64,000 nt of DNA from Atopobium sp. (GTDB lineage: Bacteria; Actinomycetota; Coriobacteriia; Coriobacteriales; Atopobiaceae). Both the position numbers and the translations under genes were made by a program. This document shows, one piece after another, positions 43,925 through 52,727 of this stretch (position 1 is the first letter of the stretch; each line of letters begins with the position of its first letter). The stretch covers positions 54,443 to 118,442 of the forward strand of contig JAIJTS010000003.1 in assembly GCA_022732885.1 (NCBI GenBank). The letters are read 5' to 3'. The notes beneath the pieces were generated by a model. That model was not told the origin of the DNA. It worked only from the letters and a program-made list of their open reading frames with translations, and did not search any database.

Positions 43925-44254
43925 TTACTGCGCATTTGCTTCTCGAATAGTTTTAATAAGATGCTTGAGGGCTTTCTCGCCGTTGAGCGTTGAATAATAT
44001 GCAGGATCCATAAGAATTATTTGAACGGATTTGTCGGCGTATTTCTCTTTGAGCTCATCAACAAGATACTTTAGGTGAGGGCCAATCATCAAAGCATCAA
44101 TTGAGTCAATATAGCTATCAATTTCAGCTTCACTTCTTGCGGTAATAGAAATATCAAGATTATGTTCTGCAGCAGCTTTTTTCATATTTACTGCCATAAA
44201 ACCACTACTTGCACCAGAACCGCAGACCAAAAGAACCTCAAGGTGTTTAGACAT
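43925..44254 (-). CDS. celA: PTS cellobiose-family EIIB component
   Basis: The 109-residue protein has the phosphocysteine loop VLLVCGSGASSGFMAVNMKK (about residues 7-26, active Cys11) and a Rossmann-like fold. The start is the ATG with GAAAGAAGGCAATAC upstream. Eleven extra codons are dropped. It is the first gene of celA-celB-celC-GH1. Confidence 0.93.
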   Translation of the reverse strand: MSKHLEVLLVCGSGASSGFMAVNMKKAAAEHNLDISITARSEAEIDSYIDSIDALMIGPHLKYLVDELKEKYADKSVQIILMDPAYYSTLNGEKALKHLIKTIREANAQ

Positions 44255-44480
44255 GTATTGCCTTCTTTCTTGTCGAATGAACACCAAGTTGTTTCTTGTT
44301 GAATCATTATGTTCCTACTCTTAGAAAACTCCAATAAAAAAGTTTTTAAAAAGCGAGGAAATAAACTATAAACTAATTTTGGTGGGTACTACATTGGACA
44401 GTAAAAATAAGACTACCTATTACACTCAACTTATCGCAAAGCATTTAACCACTCTGCTAAGACTGATAAGAGGTGTCTAA

Positions 44481-45956
44481 ATGGACAAAAGATTATGGAA
44501 CGAATCAGGGTTTTTCGATATCCCTAATTATGTACAGAACTTAACGGATTTAGCTGGCTGGTTCCTTACAACAACTAATTCCTGGTCTGGGCATTTTGTT
44601 GAACTACACGATTTTTGCGACTACATCGACGATAACGTAAGCTTATTCGACACGCCGTTTGATATACCTCATTATCAAATTCCTGGAGTGCTTGAAAAAT
44701 TTGCTTGTTTATTTAAGTCTGAAATATGCGAACAAGAAAATGCTTATAACTATCAAAAAATTCTTGATAAATACGGCGTAGACATTATAAATGACGCCGA
44801 GTCACTTTCTAATATTAACGAGCTCGTTTTAAACAAAGAGTGTATCTATGCAATCATTACAAAATGCGTTACCGAAGATCCTAAAGGAGTTGGACTTCTC
44901 TATACCGCAGCAGAAAGTTCACTTCTTGATAGATGCCTATTCAAATTGGATGATATCAGGAGGATGTTTAGACCAAACTATAACTTTGGACGTAGAGAAA
45001 AGAAAACTACTCCGAGCACAGAAGGAGATTACTGGGATTACATAGAAACAAATAAACTCCCAGAATGGGTTTGGTGCCTGGTTGGAAATGTAATTGACGA
45101 ACATCTTTTTGGAGAAGACCATACGATTGTCCATGGGACGCGACATTTTTCTCCTGGAACAAAAGTTTATTGTCTTCCAAATCAATGGGGCGATGGATAC
45201 GAGAAAATCGGTGTGATAGGAAAGCAAAGAGGTTCACGAGAGCTCATTAGAATTGTAATGAGTAGAGAGTTGATTCATAACTTTAAGTGTCAAAAAGTTT
45301 TTTCACCATATGTCATTAAGCGTATGTATAGACGCAGCAACCAGGGTATGAACTTTAAGGGTTGGGGGCAATCAGAAGCGGAGCATGAGACCATCTTGTC
45401 ACTACTTTCATGGTTTAATACAACTCCTGAAGAAGAAAAACAAAGGGCACTGCTACTTAATAGTTCACAACTATCATTTTTGATACATGTTGGCGATACG
45501 CCAAACCAGAAAATTCATTTGAGAATTGAACGACACAGTCGCAGAGATGATTGTTGTGGTGCTGGGTGGTATGGATTCTATAGAATTGGTGAGAAACCAG
45601 AACAGTCTATTGGTCTCCTTGATTGGTATGGATACTGGCCAGATGATGTGTCCTACGAAGAATGTAAGTCAAACTACAAACCATCGTGTGAATTATTAGG
45701 TGGATTTTTAGATGCCGGAATTCTTAACTGGAAGAATACCTATGAGTCTATTCCAACTAATGGTAGACCTCCATTTACGTGGGAATTTGAGGCGATCTCG
45801 GAGCATGGCAGTCTATCGAATGCTGGACATAATACATACCCAGAGAACTTTCCATCAGTTATGAGACTTCTGACAACATGGGGCTTTCCAAAGATTTGGA
45901 ATTCAACCAGTAATGTACCTGATGCATTTCTTGGTTTTATGCGAGAACAAAAATAA
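44481..45956 (+). CDS. Protein of unknown function, 491 residues
   Basis: I do not recognise this family. It is soluble, without signal peptide or membrane spans, and rich in Trp/Tyr and acidic patches. A central PNQWGDGYEKIGVIGKQRGS stretch and a C-terminal SNAGHNTYPENFPSVMR are notable. The gene is AT-rich. It is divergent from celA with a 226-bp upstream region containing TTGGAC..TATTAC (about 44393-44424) as a possible promoter, and it stands alone before the broken hydrolase. A regulator or defence protein is possible, but nothing in the sequence shows it. Confidence 0.8.
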   Translation: MDKRLWNESGFFDIPNYVQNLTDLAGWFLTTTNSWSGHFVELHDFCDYIDDNVSLFDTPFDIPHYQIPGVLEKFACLFKSEICEQENAYNYQKILDKYGVDIINDAESLSNINELVLNKECIYAIITKCVTEDPKGVGLLYTAAESSLLDRCLFKLDDIRRMFRPNYNFGRREKKTTPSTEGDYWDYIETNKLPEWVWCLVGNVIDEHLFGEDHTIVHGTRHFSPGTKVYCLPNQWGDGYEKIGVIGKQRGSRELIRIVMSRELIHNFKCQKVFSPYVIKRMYRRSNQGMNFKGWGQSEAEHETILSLLSWFNTTPEEEKQRALLLNSSQLSFLIHVGDTPNQKIHLRIERHSRRDDCCGAGWYGFYRIGEKPEQSIGLLDWYGYWPDDVSYEECKSNYKPSCELLGGFLDAGILNWKNTYESIPTNGRPPFTWEFEAISEHGSLSNAGHNTYPENFPSVMRLLTTWGFPKIWNSTSNVPDAFLGFMREQK

Positions 45957-46094
45957 ATCTCAGGCCCCGCTCTCGCCCACCTTCACAACTCCATCCCTAC
46001 CGTTCGCGAAAAATGTCAGCTTTGGTGAACAAGTGGCAAATCCACGTATCTAGCAGAGATATAATCGCAGGTAAACAACGGATGGAGGACTGTC

Positions 46095-46861
46095 ATGAAG
46101 ATGCACCTCATTGAGCCCAACGCTTGCACCCAGACCACGCCTACCGTATTGCTGATTCATCCCATGCTTTCTTCGGCAGAGGGAATGAAGACAGTTCTTG
46201 TGAACAATATGGGCGACGACCTGCGCTATCTAGTCCCAGATCTTGCTGCCCACGGAGAAGAAGACGCAAAAGAATATGTTCGGCGTCCCAAGAAGCAGTG
46301 CAGATTCATGACTGGCTGCTGAAACACAACATAACCCATCTCTCCCTGGGTTTTGGCGCGTCCCTTGGCGGCGTAGTTCTATCCGAGCTCCTCAAGTTCC
46401 CCGATTTAGTCTTTGACCACCTCTTCTTTGAGGGAACAAGCTTCTGGACAGGAGGATTTCTTGCCTCCGCGCTTGAGTTTGTACTCAAGAAAGTATTTCT
46501 TGCCAAGCACCGCAAAGCTATTGCAGACCCCGAACTTTCCATACAAAAGATGGAACAACTTTACGGAAAAGTTGCAGCTAAACCTATGTCAGAGCACTTT
46601 ATTGCGATGAGTGACCAAAGCATCCAGAACATCATCCACGACTGCAGCAACGTTGACCTTCCCACCCTTAGCCCCGACGTACAACGCCGCTGCATCTTCA
46701 CGTATGGCGAGAAGGACTTTGACTTGAAACGTGCAAGGCAGGTTCTGCCCAAAGTCTATCCCGAGGCCACGCTTACTATCTGGCAGGGCTATGACCACTG
46801 CGAACGCATGACCAGCGATTCAGCGGCGTATGGTCAAATGCTCAGAGAACTTGTGATTTAG
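46095..46861 (+). pseudogene. Alpha/beta hydrolase, frameshifted
   Basis: The N-terminal part reads MKMHLIEPNACTQTTP in one frame up to about 46290. The rest (SQEAVQIHDWLLKHNITHLS onward, with the nucleophile elbow GFGASLGG and a late catalytic GYDHCERM) is in another frame. Adding one C to the CCC at about 46292-46295 restores a single 256-codon frame, which fits loss of one base from a homopolymer. It is either a recent pseudogene or a sequencing error. ATGGAGGACTGTC gives a proper ribosome site. The product would be a serine hydrolase of unknown substrate. Confidence 0.75.
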
Positions 46862-46920
46862 AGCACGAGACTAATCACTCCTTGAGAAGCGATACGAAAG
46901 AACATTTCAGTCTTTTTGAA

Positions 46921-46962
46921 CAACGCAAATGCAACGCAAATTTTTGCGTTGCATTTGCGTTG
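46921..46962. promoter_or_regulatory. Perfect 20-bp inverted repeat operator before the AlbA_2 gene
   Basis: CAACGCAAATGCAACGCAAA and its exact complement are separated by 2 nt. Each arm itself contains two CAACGCAAA words, giving four half-sites. The right arm overlaps the -35 region of a promoter with TATACT at 46972-46977, 27 nt before the start codon. A repressor site, possibly for the gene's own product, is inferred. Confidence 0.8.
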
Positions 46963-47003
46963 CATAGTTCCTATACTATTAACTTACCGAGAAGGGAGCT
47001 CCT

Positions 47004-48257
47004 ATGCGAGAAACTACTGATGTCGAATTTAAATCTGATATAAATAGTTCATCATTTTTAAAAACTGTAAGCGCTTATGCTAACTTTTGTACTGGAGTCA
47101 TCATATTCGGAATTGATGATAGCGGTACTGTTGTTGGTCTTAAAAATCCCACTCACGCCTGCTTAGATATTGAAAATAAAATCAATGACTGTATCTCTCC
47201 ACGACCACAGTATTCACTTGAAATAAATGAAAGTCAAAAAACTATCGTACTTCATGTTAAAGAAAGTCCAAATAAACCATATTTCTATAAAGGTAAAGCT
47301 TACAGAAGAAGTGATAGTTCTACTGTTGAAGTTGACAGAATTGAGCTGGGAAGGCTAATACTAGCTGGTGAAAATCTTACATATGACCAATTGCCTTCTC
47401 GAAATCAAGAACTCACCTTTGAGACTCTATCTCAAAAACTTTATAACATTCTTGATATATCAACTATTAATAATGATATTCTGAAAACCCTTGGTCTTAT
47501 AAAAAATGAAACGTACAACCATGCTGCTGCTCTTCTTGCCGATTCTAATTCATACCCAGGAGTAGACATCGTACAGTTTGGATCGTCTATTAATAAAATG
47601 CTCGATCGATCAACAACAGAGAGAGTATCTATTTTAACTCAATTCGAAACAGCTATAGAGAAATTTAAACTACATCTATGCTTTGAACAAATTGAAGGAA
47701 CTGAAAGGAAAACTGTTGAGAAAATTCCTCAAGAAGCATTTCGTGAGGCCATTGCCAATGCATTAATACATAGAACCTGGGATATAGAAGCACGCATACG
47801 AATAAGTATATTCTCCGACCGCGTAGAAATCATATCCCCAGGCGGTCTCCCCTCTGGTCTTTCGGAAGAAGAATACCTTAGTGGACGTGTCTCAGTTCTC
47901 AGAAATCCTATCTTGGCAGAAGTATTTTATCGTCTTGGATATATCGAAAAGTTTGGTACTGGTGTTTTTCGTATAAAGGAAGCGTATTTTACTAAATTAG
48001 AAAAGCCTCGATTCGAAATTAACAAAAACTCTGTCACAGTGATATTACCAATTCTTGGATCACAGTCAGGGATTTCCAACGATGAAACATTTCTTTTGGA
48101 AAAGATGTCCTCAGGACGTCGTTATTCACGCAAAGAACTCGATAATTTAATGGGATTCGAGAAGACCAAAACAATTCGTCTTCTTGGTTCTCTTATCAAC
48201 AAGGGTCTTGTTATTGCTGAAGGAGCAAATAGAGCAAGGCGTTACATTCGTGCGTGA
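47004..48257 (+). CDS. AlbA_2 (Schlafen-like) DNA-binding and HATPase-like regulator
   Basis: The 417-residue protein has ETTDVEFKSDINSSSFLKTV and GVIIFGIDDSGTVVGL (residues about 4-55), the AlbA_2/Slfn N-terminal domain. A HATPase_c_4-type region follows with EAFREAIANALIHRTWD, RVEIISPGGLP and KFGTGVFRIKEA (about 245-330). A C-terminal winged helix (RRYSRKELDNLMGFEKTKTI) completes it. Such proteins are usually transcription regulators or toxin-linked factors. The start follows GAAGGGAGCTCCT. The strong palindrome at 46921-46962 suggests autoregulation. It is AT-rich and stands alone next to an IS200 remnant, so it was probably acquired. Confidence 0.8.
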   Translation: MRETTDVEFKSDINSSSFLKTVSAYANFCTGVIIFGIDDSGTVVGLKNPTHACLDIENKINDCISPRPQYSLEINESQKTIVLHVKESPNKPYFYKGKAYRRSDSSTVEVDRIELGRLILAGENLTYDQLPSRNQELTFETLSQKLYNILDISTINNDILKTLGLIKNETYNHAAALLADSNSYPGVDIVQFGSSINKMLDRSTTERVSILTQFETAIEKFKLHLCFEQIEGTERKTVEKIPQEAFREAIANALIHRTWDIEARIRISIFSDRVEIISPGGLPSGLSEEEYLSGRVSVLRNPILAEVFYRLGYIEKFGTGVFRIKEAYFTKLEKPRFEINKNSVTVILPILGSQSGISNDETFLLEKMSSGRRYSRKELDNLMGFEKTKTIRLLGSLINKGLVIAEGANRARRYIRA

Positions 48258-48399
48258 TACAACACAATAAATATATTTAACATTGATTACAAAGCATAAT
48301 CCTTAAGACAACTAATTGTGTTGAAAGAATGAACTTAACTAAATAATAACTACGTACAATGTATCAATTTATTTTAAGATTTGAAAAAATAATTACGTA

Positions 48400-48640
48400 A
48401 GTTGATAAAGTATAAATCACAACCGCCCGCATAGCGGGTGGTTTGTTCTTAGGGTATAACCCTAAGTATACTTGCCCAGGACTCAAGTCCTTTGACCTTC
48501 ACTTCGTTCAGGTCACAATAGCAATGTTCCACCGGTAGCCAATTAAACTGGCTAGCTAGTGAAATTATTTACTGAAGGGATTTTCATATTCCTTCAAGTT
48601 CAACTTATCCTGAGCTATATCAACGTTTTCCTACTCTCGA
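48400..48640 (-). mobile_element. IS200/IS605-family remnant (3' end with stem-loops)
   Basis: On the minus strand an in-frame tail of 22 codons ending KEYENPFSK and stop (48565-48630) resembles a Y1 transposase (TnpA) C terminus from memory. It is followed by stem-loops TAGCCA/TGGCTA (48536-48555), TGACCT/AGGTCA (48493-48515), GGACT/AGTCC (48479-48490), CTTAGGG/CCCTAAG (48448-48466) and a terminal AACCACCCGC/GCGGGCGGTT hairpin (48421-48443). These are typical of IS200/IS605 right ends and omega-RNA scaffolds. No intact tnpA or tnpB remains. Confidence 0.7.
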
Positions 48641-48773
48641 ATATATTTCTTATTTTACGATATGATGGTCCGAGCTTATAAGTTTCAACTATGGTAGCAA
48701 CATAGCTCTATCAATTTATAAATAAAGATTAAAGACCTCCTGGAAATAGGTTCGCTTACACAACCTTGATGCG

Positions 48774-48806
48774 CGTAATATCGTTATTGATAATAACGAT
48801 ATTACG
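48774..48806. repeat. Perfect 15-bp inverted repeat
   Basis: CGTAATATCGTTATT and AATAACGATATTACG are separated by 3 nt. No T tract follows on either strand. It lies in the 660-bp non-coding gap between convergent genes, upstream of a TAGTTCCTATACT box (48871-48883) that is shared with the AlbA_2 promoter. It is probably an orphan operator left by a lost gene. Confidence 0.65.
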
Positions 48807-48916
48807 AAATAGTCACACTCTTTTTGCAAAAAATTTGACACCATTAATTGAACGTAATCTTTTCGTAGCCTAGTTCCTATACTTTAAAAATAAAACTAGC
48901 AGCCCTTTAGAAGACT

Positions 48917-49519
48917 TTAAGAAATCACAAGGTCTTCCTTTATATGCTTACCTTGACTTATACAATCATCTTTTTTATTTTTTCGTATTGTCCCTACCAA
49001 ATAAGTCAGATAATGATTCAATTCATTGTAGTAAATATGGCCTATCTTAGCTTTATATTTAAAGAGCCATTCAATATCAGCATCTAAAGGATTTCTTTTC
49101 TGATATTCAGAATAATCCCAACCATCTATATCATATTCAGAAAGATGAGATTCTGGTTCTGAACCATAAGATTTTGGAAAACGTTTCTTATATTCCTTTG
49201 TTAACCAACTTGTATTTTTACCATCATGCTCAATGAAATTATTAAAATCATTTATCGTTTCTTTTATCGTTAAGGGCTGACTTTGTATATAGTTTCTTAA
49301 TGGAACGGATGGGATTAAGTTTTCTTCTCTCATCTTTTTTCTTATATATAGCATAAGTTCAATTGTTGTAGAATCGTCTCCATATTTTCCACAATCATCT
49401 TCGAATCCTTCTCTTTTTTCAATTACTTTTTTATATAAAGGTTCAATTTCTTTCCACCCATCTTTTTCAAAGACTTTTTCAATCGTTTCTTGAAATTTGA
49501 TTTCAGCGCTACTCGACAT
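48917..49519 (-). CDS. Protein of unknown function, 200 residues
   Basis: I do not recognise it. The protein is very hydrophilic and Lys/Glu/Asp-rich, starting MSSSAEIKFQETIEKVFEKD, with no membrane helix and a C-terminal NELNHYLTYLVGTIRKNKKD helix. The DNA is AT-rich with a plausible AGAGGGTT ribosome site. It lies downstream of the 229-residue membrane-anchored protein on the same strand. The two could be a small acquired module, but no function can be read. Confidence 0.7.
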   Translation of the reverse strand: MSSSAEIKFQETIEKVFEKDGWKEIEPLYKKVIEKREGFEDDCGKYGDDSTTIELMLYIRKKMREENLIPSVPLRNYIQSQPLTIKETINDFNNFIEHDGKNTSWLTKEYKKRFPKSYGSEPESHLSEYDIDGWDYSEYQKRNPLDADIEWLFKYKAKIGHIYYNELNHYLTYLVGTIRKNKKDDCISQGKHIKEDLVIS

Positions 49520-49615
49520 ATTAACCCTCTACTTTCTATTTATATTAATCACATTACAAAAAATGGATACACTTTATTTCATATGGAAAATAATCAATAC
49601 AAAATCAAAAATCAA

Positions 49616-50305
49616 CTATTCCATACTCGAAATAGTTTGCTTTTCTTGATGATAATCTAGAACACAACATTCTTCATTATTAAATGGACATATAGTCCAC
49701 TGAGGGAACTCCCTACTACCATTATTTTGAACCAAACATTCAAATTTCACATGACAGGAATATGTATATCCCCCATTTTTCCAATAAAGTTTGGTCATAA
49801 ATATATATCCGTCTTTTTGGACATTTCCACTTTTGGGATTTATTGAATCATTATTGTAATCTTGATGATATGTTGGTCCTCCTAAGACAGAACGCCACCC
49901 TATAATATTACACGGTAACTTAGCTTTCTCCTTAGACAAAATATCTTTAGATTTCTCGTCTATTGCTCCCATTCTTACTGAATAAGCATCATTATGACTA
50001 ATATTCTCGACACTAAACTCGCACGCTAGTACACCATTCTGTACAGCATCTTTAGCGCACATATATGAATACGCATCATTAGAAAATTGAACTGTTTCAA
50101 GTTTTACTCGAAAGTTTGAGACATTTAAAAAAACTTCAATATTTTGAGATTCTTTAGCAATATCATTTGCCTCTATGGCATGTTTATTTGCTTCTTCTGC
50201 AATTTTATTAGCAGTTTTGGAATTTTTATTAGCTTTAAAAGCCATTACAGCAGAAATAAGACTAAACAATGAACTCAATGCTGCAATAATCGTATCAATC
50301 GACAT
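49616..50305 (-). CDS. Membrane-anchored protein of unknown function, 229 residues
   Basis: The protein starts MSIDTIIAALSSLFSLISAV, one N-terminal membrane helix, followed by an Ala/Asn/Glu-rich coiled coil (KANKNSKTANKIAEEANKHA, about residues 24-43). A C-terminal domain with several Cys (about 85-225) follows. It is probably a cell-surface or cytosolic domain tethered to the membrane. AAGGGAAATC precedes the ATG. It is AT-rich like its neighbour at 48917, 96 bp downstream. No family is recognised. Confidence 0.7.
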   Translation of the reverse strand: MSIDTIIAALSSLFSLISAVMAFKANKNSKTANKIAEEANKHAIEANDIAKESQNIEVFLNVSNFRVKLETVQFSNDAYSYMCAKDAVQNGVLACEFSVENISHNDAYSVRMGAIDEKSKDILSKEKAKLPCNIIGWRSVLGGPTYHQDYNNDSINPKSGNVQKDGYIFMTKLYWKNGGYTYSCHVKFECLVQNNGSREFPQWTICPFNNEECCVLDYHQEKQTISSME

Positions 50306-50443
50306 TCTTAGATTTCCCTTTTCATATCAATGTTCCTCAATTAGTTAAAACTATAAGCACATTAAATATATACATCAGTTTACAAAAAAGAATTCTATAT
50401 AATTCAACTAACTAGTAGTTCACATTGAATCGAAGTGATTACT

Positions 50444-50755
50444 ATGGGGTATTCAATCGTATTTTGGTCCTTAACCGCAATTCTTGGCATTTGGTCTCTT
50501 GTACTTCTATCTGGTCATGGTGCTATTTCAATTGCTGGATTTAACACAATGACTGAAGATGAAAAGAAAACAATTGACGAGAAAAAACTCTGTTTTGTAG
50601 CGGGTATTTGCACGCTTATAGCTGCGTTAGTACTCTTTTTCATGGCACTACTTGGTCCAAATATACCAAACACAACAGCAGTCATTGCGGGCAGTATTAT
50701 TGCGATTGATGCGGTAGTAACGGTTTATATTGCAAACACAAAATGCAAAAAATAA
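50444..50755 (+). CDS. DUF3784-like small membrane protein
   Basis: This 103-residue protein has three hydrophobic helices with a conserved-looking GYSIVFWSLTAILGIWSL, a loop GFNTMTEDEKKTIDEKKLC, and helices to the C terminus. The FNTM-x-EEK pattern recalls DUF3784 proteins. A GTG three codons earlier is possible. It is transcribed away from the preceding minus-strand gene, with 138 bp between. No function is known for the family. Confidence 0.7.
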   Translation: MGYSIVFWSLTAILGIWSLVLLSGHGAISIAGFNTMTEDEKKTIDEKKLCFVAGICTLIAALVLFFMALLGPNIPNTTAVIAGSIIAIDAVVTVYIANTKCKK

Positions 50756-50863
50756 TAAAAGCCTGACGACAAAATACTTGAAGTTCTCATTACCTTTAGA
50801 CAATAGCTCTTGTCAAAACAAATACAAAGCATCACCTCAAACTACTCGTCTCTTTCATCTCTC

Positions 50864-51787
50864 TTAAGACAAAGTCTGATCGCGCACATATACAAGTAAC
50901 CGTACAAGCACAACAACACAAAGCCCTGCTGCAAGTACCGTTTCAACAGTAGCTATTCCGTCGAGCCATTGGAGAGGCTGGCCAAGTTTAACTAGATATG
51001 CAGCTGTTTGCTTGCACGCAATAGCGCTGATTACAAAGGGAAAAGTAAACGCGGCGTGACTGGGAAAGAATGGTTTAGTAAGACACCTGATGCACCATAC
51101 AAGCGAAGCTACATAAATAATTGAAGCGATTGCCAGCATAACCAAAAGAAACGGCACGAACTTTGGCGTAATAGATTGAATATATCCTGCAATACAAAGA
51201 CTTGTTGGAGCTGCATAAATACAAGCGAGCGACTCAGCAGAATCAGGCACCGGCCCATATTTAACATACCGTACGCTCACTACTATAAAAAGCACCACAA
51301 GGCAGATAAATCCAAACCAAAATGCAAGCGTACCAACACTGGTTTCAAAATTGACCGCCGGCGCTGTAACACTGGCAACAACAATACCTACATACACAAT
51401 GAACCAGCTGGCGTGCACATTCTCCCAATTAAATTTTGCAATATATCGAGAAGTAAAGATAGCTATGCACAATATGTGTAACGCAATTCCTGCAAACCAA
51501 AATAATTGTGCTGCATCACCAATATCAGCCTTCATATACACCGAAATCAGCATAACTGCCATCGGATATGTTGCAGCAACTGAAAGACCAATCGGATCAG
51601 AGAGCTCTCGCAATACAACTTTAGTCGACACAATAAATTTGAGGGTATAGAGAGCTAAAAGAGCAATAGAGATAATGCCACAGGCAAAATAAAAGGTCTC
51701 GAAAGAAGTCTTAAAAAGATTTCCAAGTGCTGCAAAACCTAATGCAACGCCACAAATAGCAATGGGAACTTTTTGGACGTAGTTCAT
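50864..51787 (-). CDS. TDT-family (TehA/SLAC1-like) transporter
   Basis: The 307-residue protein has about ten membrane spans, with PIAICGVALGFAALGN near the N terminus and FPSHAAFTFPFVISAIACKQ (about residues 233-252), both typical of the TDT tellurite-resistance/dicarboxylate family. It likely carries anions or tellurite-related solutes. CTTATGAACTACG is the start. It converges on the DUF3784-like gene and ends the AT-rich accessory stretch just left of the tRNA fragment. Confidence 0.8.
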   Translation of the reverse strand: MNYVQKVPIAICGVALGFAALGNLFKTSFETFYFACGIISIALLALYTLKFIVSTKVVLRELSDPIGLSVAATYPMAVMLISVYMKADIGDAAQLFWFAGIALHILCIAIFTSRYIAKFNWENVHASWFIVYVGIVVASVTAPAVNFETSVGTLAFWFGFICLVVLFIVVSVRYVKYGPVPDSAESLACIYAAPTSLCIAGYIQSITPKFVPFLLVMLAIASIIYVASLVWCIRCLTKPFFPSHAAFTFPFVISAIACKQTAAYLVKLGQPLQWLDGIATVETVLAAGLCVVVLVRLLVYVRDQTLS

Positions 51788-51938
51788 AAGGATTCTTCTA
51801 TCTGTTTAGGAAACTCTTTTTATTTCTTTCAATAATAGATATTTATTTTCATGAAAGCGAACTCAGTAGCGGATATATTTCTATGCGTTGCGACAACAGC
51901 TAACAAAAAATCCGCTGATAGCGAGTTTGAAATTCTTA

Positions 51939-51984
51939 TGGTCGCGGGGACAGGGATTTGAACCTACGACCTTTGGGTTATGAG
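51939..51984 (-). other. 3' fragment of an initiator tRNA-Met gene (att-site scar)
   Basis: The minus strand reads CTCATAACCC, then AAAGGTCGTAGGTTCAAATC, CCTGTCCCCGCGACCA: the anticodon loop, T arm, acceptor 3' strand and CCA of tRNA-fMet. The 5' half is absent. Only the 3' portion is duplicated when tyrosine recombinases insert at tRNA 3' ends, so this is probably one att end of an island. With the tRNA on the minus strand the element would extend to the right. Confidence 0.85.
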
Positions 51985-52189
51985 CAAATTAGGATAGAAG
52001 TTCCGTAAATTTTTTCACCTATCTCACCTGAGCATACTGTACTGATTAGGCGCTTTGTGCTTTTGCGTCTCCAACGTTTTGTAGAAATCTACTTCTTCTA
52101 CATCTCCAGCTTCATTTTGGCAGTCCTTTCGTACGCTGACTCCGTCTCGCCTTGAGATCGGATCCCCCAACACGAGGAGACAGACGGCC

Positions 52190-52543
52190 ATGAGAAAGAG
52201 CATTGACGAGAGGTCGCATGAGGCAATCAGCGCGAACCTGAAGCACAGGGACATCGAGGTCCTGGAGGAGAACTGGGCGCACGGCTCGGACGGCATCGAC
52301 TTCATCGTCATGGACGACGAGGAGCTCATCTTCGTGGACACCGCCACCAAGTGCGGGGGCTTCGACGTGCCCCGTGAGGAGCCCGACCAGGAACGCTTCG
52401 AGCGCATCGCGGCAGCCTACCTCGCCGAATCCGAGGTGGAGGGCCTCGCCAGCATCCGCTACGACATCGTGAGCCTGCTGGTGACGGGCTCGGAGAAGGC
52501 GCTCCTGCGCCACCACAAGAACGTCCTAAACGACGGGAGATGA
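52190..52543 (+). CDS. YraN/UPF0102-like nuclease-fold protein with altered active site
   Basis: The 117-residue protein has an HGSDGIDFIVMDDEELIFVD core that aligns with UPF0102's EIDLI..LVFVEVKTR, but the E-V-K-T-R is D-T-A-T-K, so the catalytic Lys is missing. It is probably inactive or modified. The gene is GC-rich (judged clearly above 55 percent by eye) compared with its AT-rich left neighbours. ACACGAGGAGACAGACGGCC gives a good ribosome site. It lies 200 bp right of the tRNA-fMet fragment. The family belongs near RnhB/Smf in housekeeping loci, so this is an accessory paralogue. Confidence 0.65.
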   Translation: MRKSIDERSHEAISANLKHRDIEVLEENWAHGSDGIDFIVMDDEELIFVDTATKCGGFDVPREEPDQERFERIAAAYLAESEVEGLASIRYDIVSLLVTGSEKALLRHHKNVLNDGR

Positions 52544-52556
52544 CCCTAAGGCGGCT

Positions 52557-52580
52557 GCCCCGGGCCTTCGGGCTCGGGGC
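52557..52580 (+). terminator. GC-rich UUCG hairpin after the YraN-like gene
   Basis: GCCCCGGGCC-TTCG-GGCTCGGGGC, a 10-bp stem with a stable TTCG tetraloop and no T tract, 14 nt past the stop. This is high-GC style, unlike the T-tailed host terminators. Confidence 0.65.
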
Positions 52581-52727
52581 GGGGCGTCCTTCCTCGAGTC
52601 AACATGTCAGCTGCGACAATACCTCAACGCGCTCGGCACTCTCTAAACGCAGACTGCTCTCAGGAGCTGCGGCTCTGGGACAGCTGGTCATGGTTTGTTA
52701 TAACGTGAAATCTGGTGAGTGCCCGTC

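Noticed and set aside
48871..48895. Yeast FRT recombination site
   Set aside because: Only the TTCCTATACTTT half resembles it. The second arm is missing and FLP sites are not natural in bacteria.
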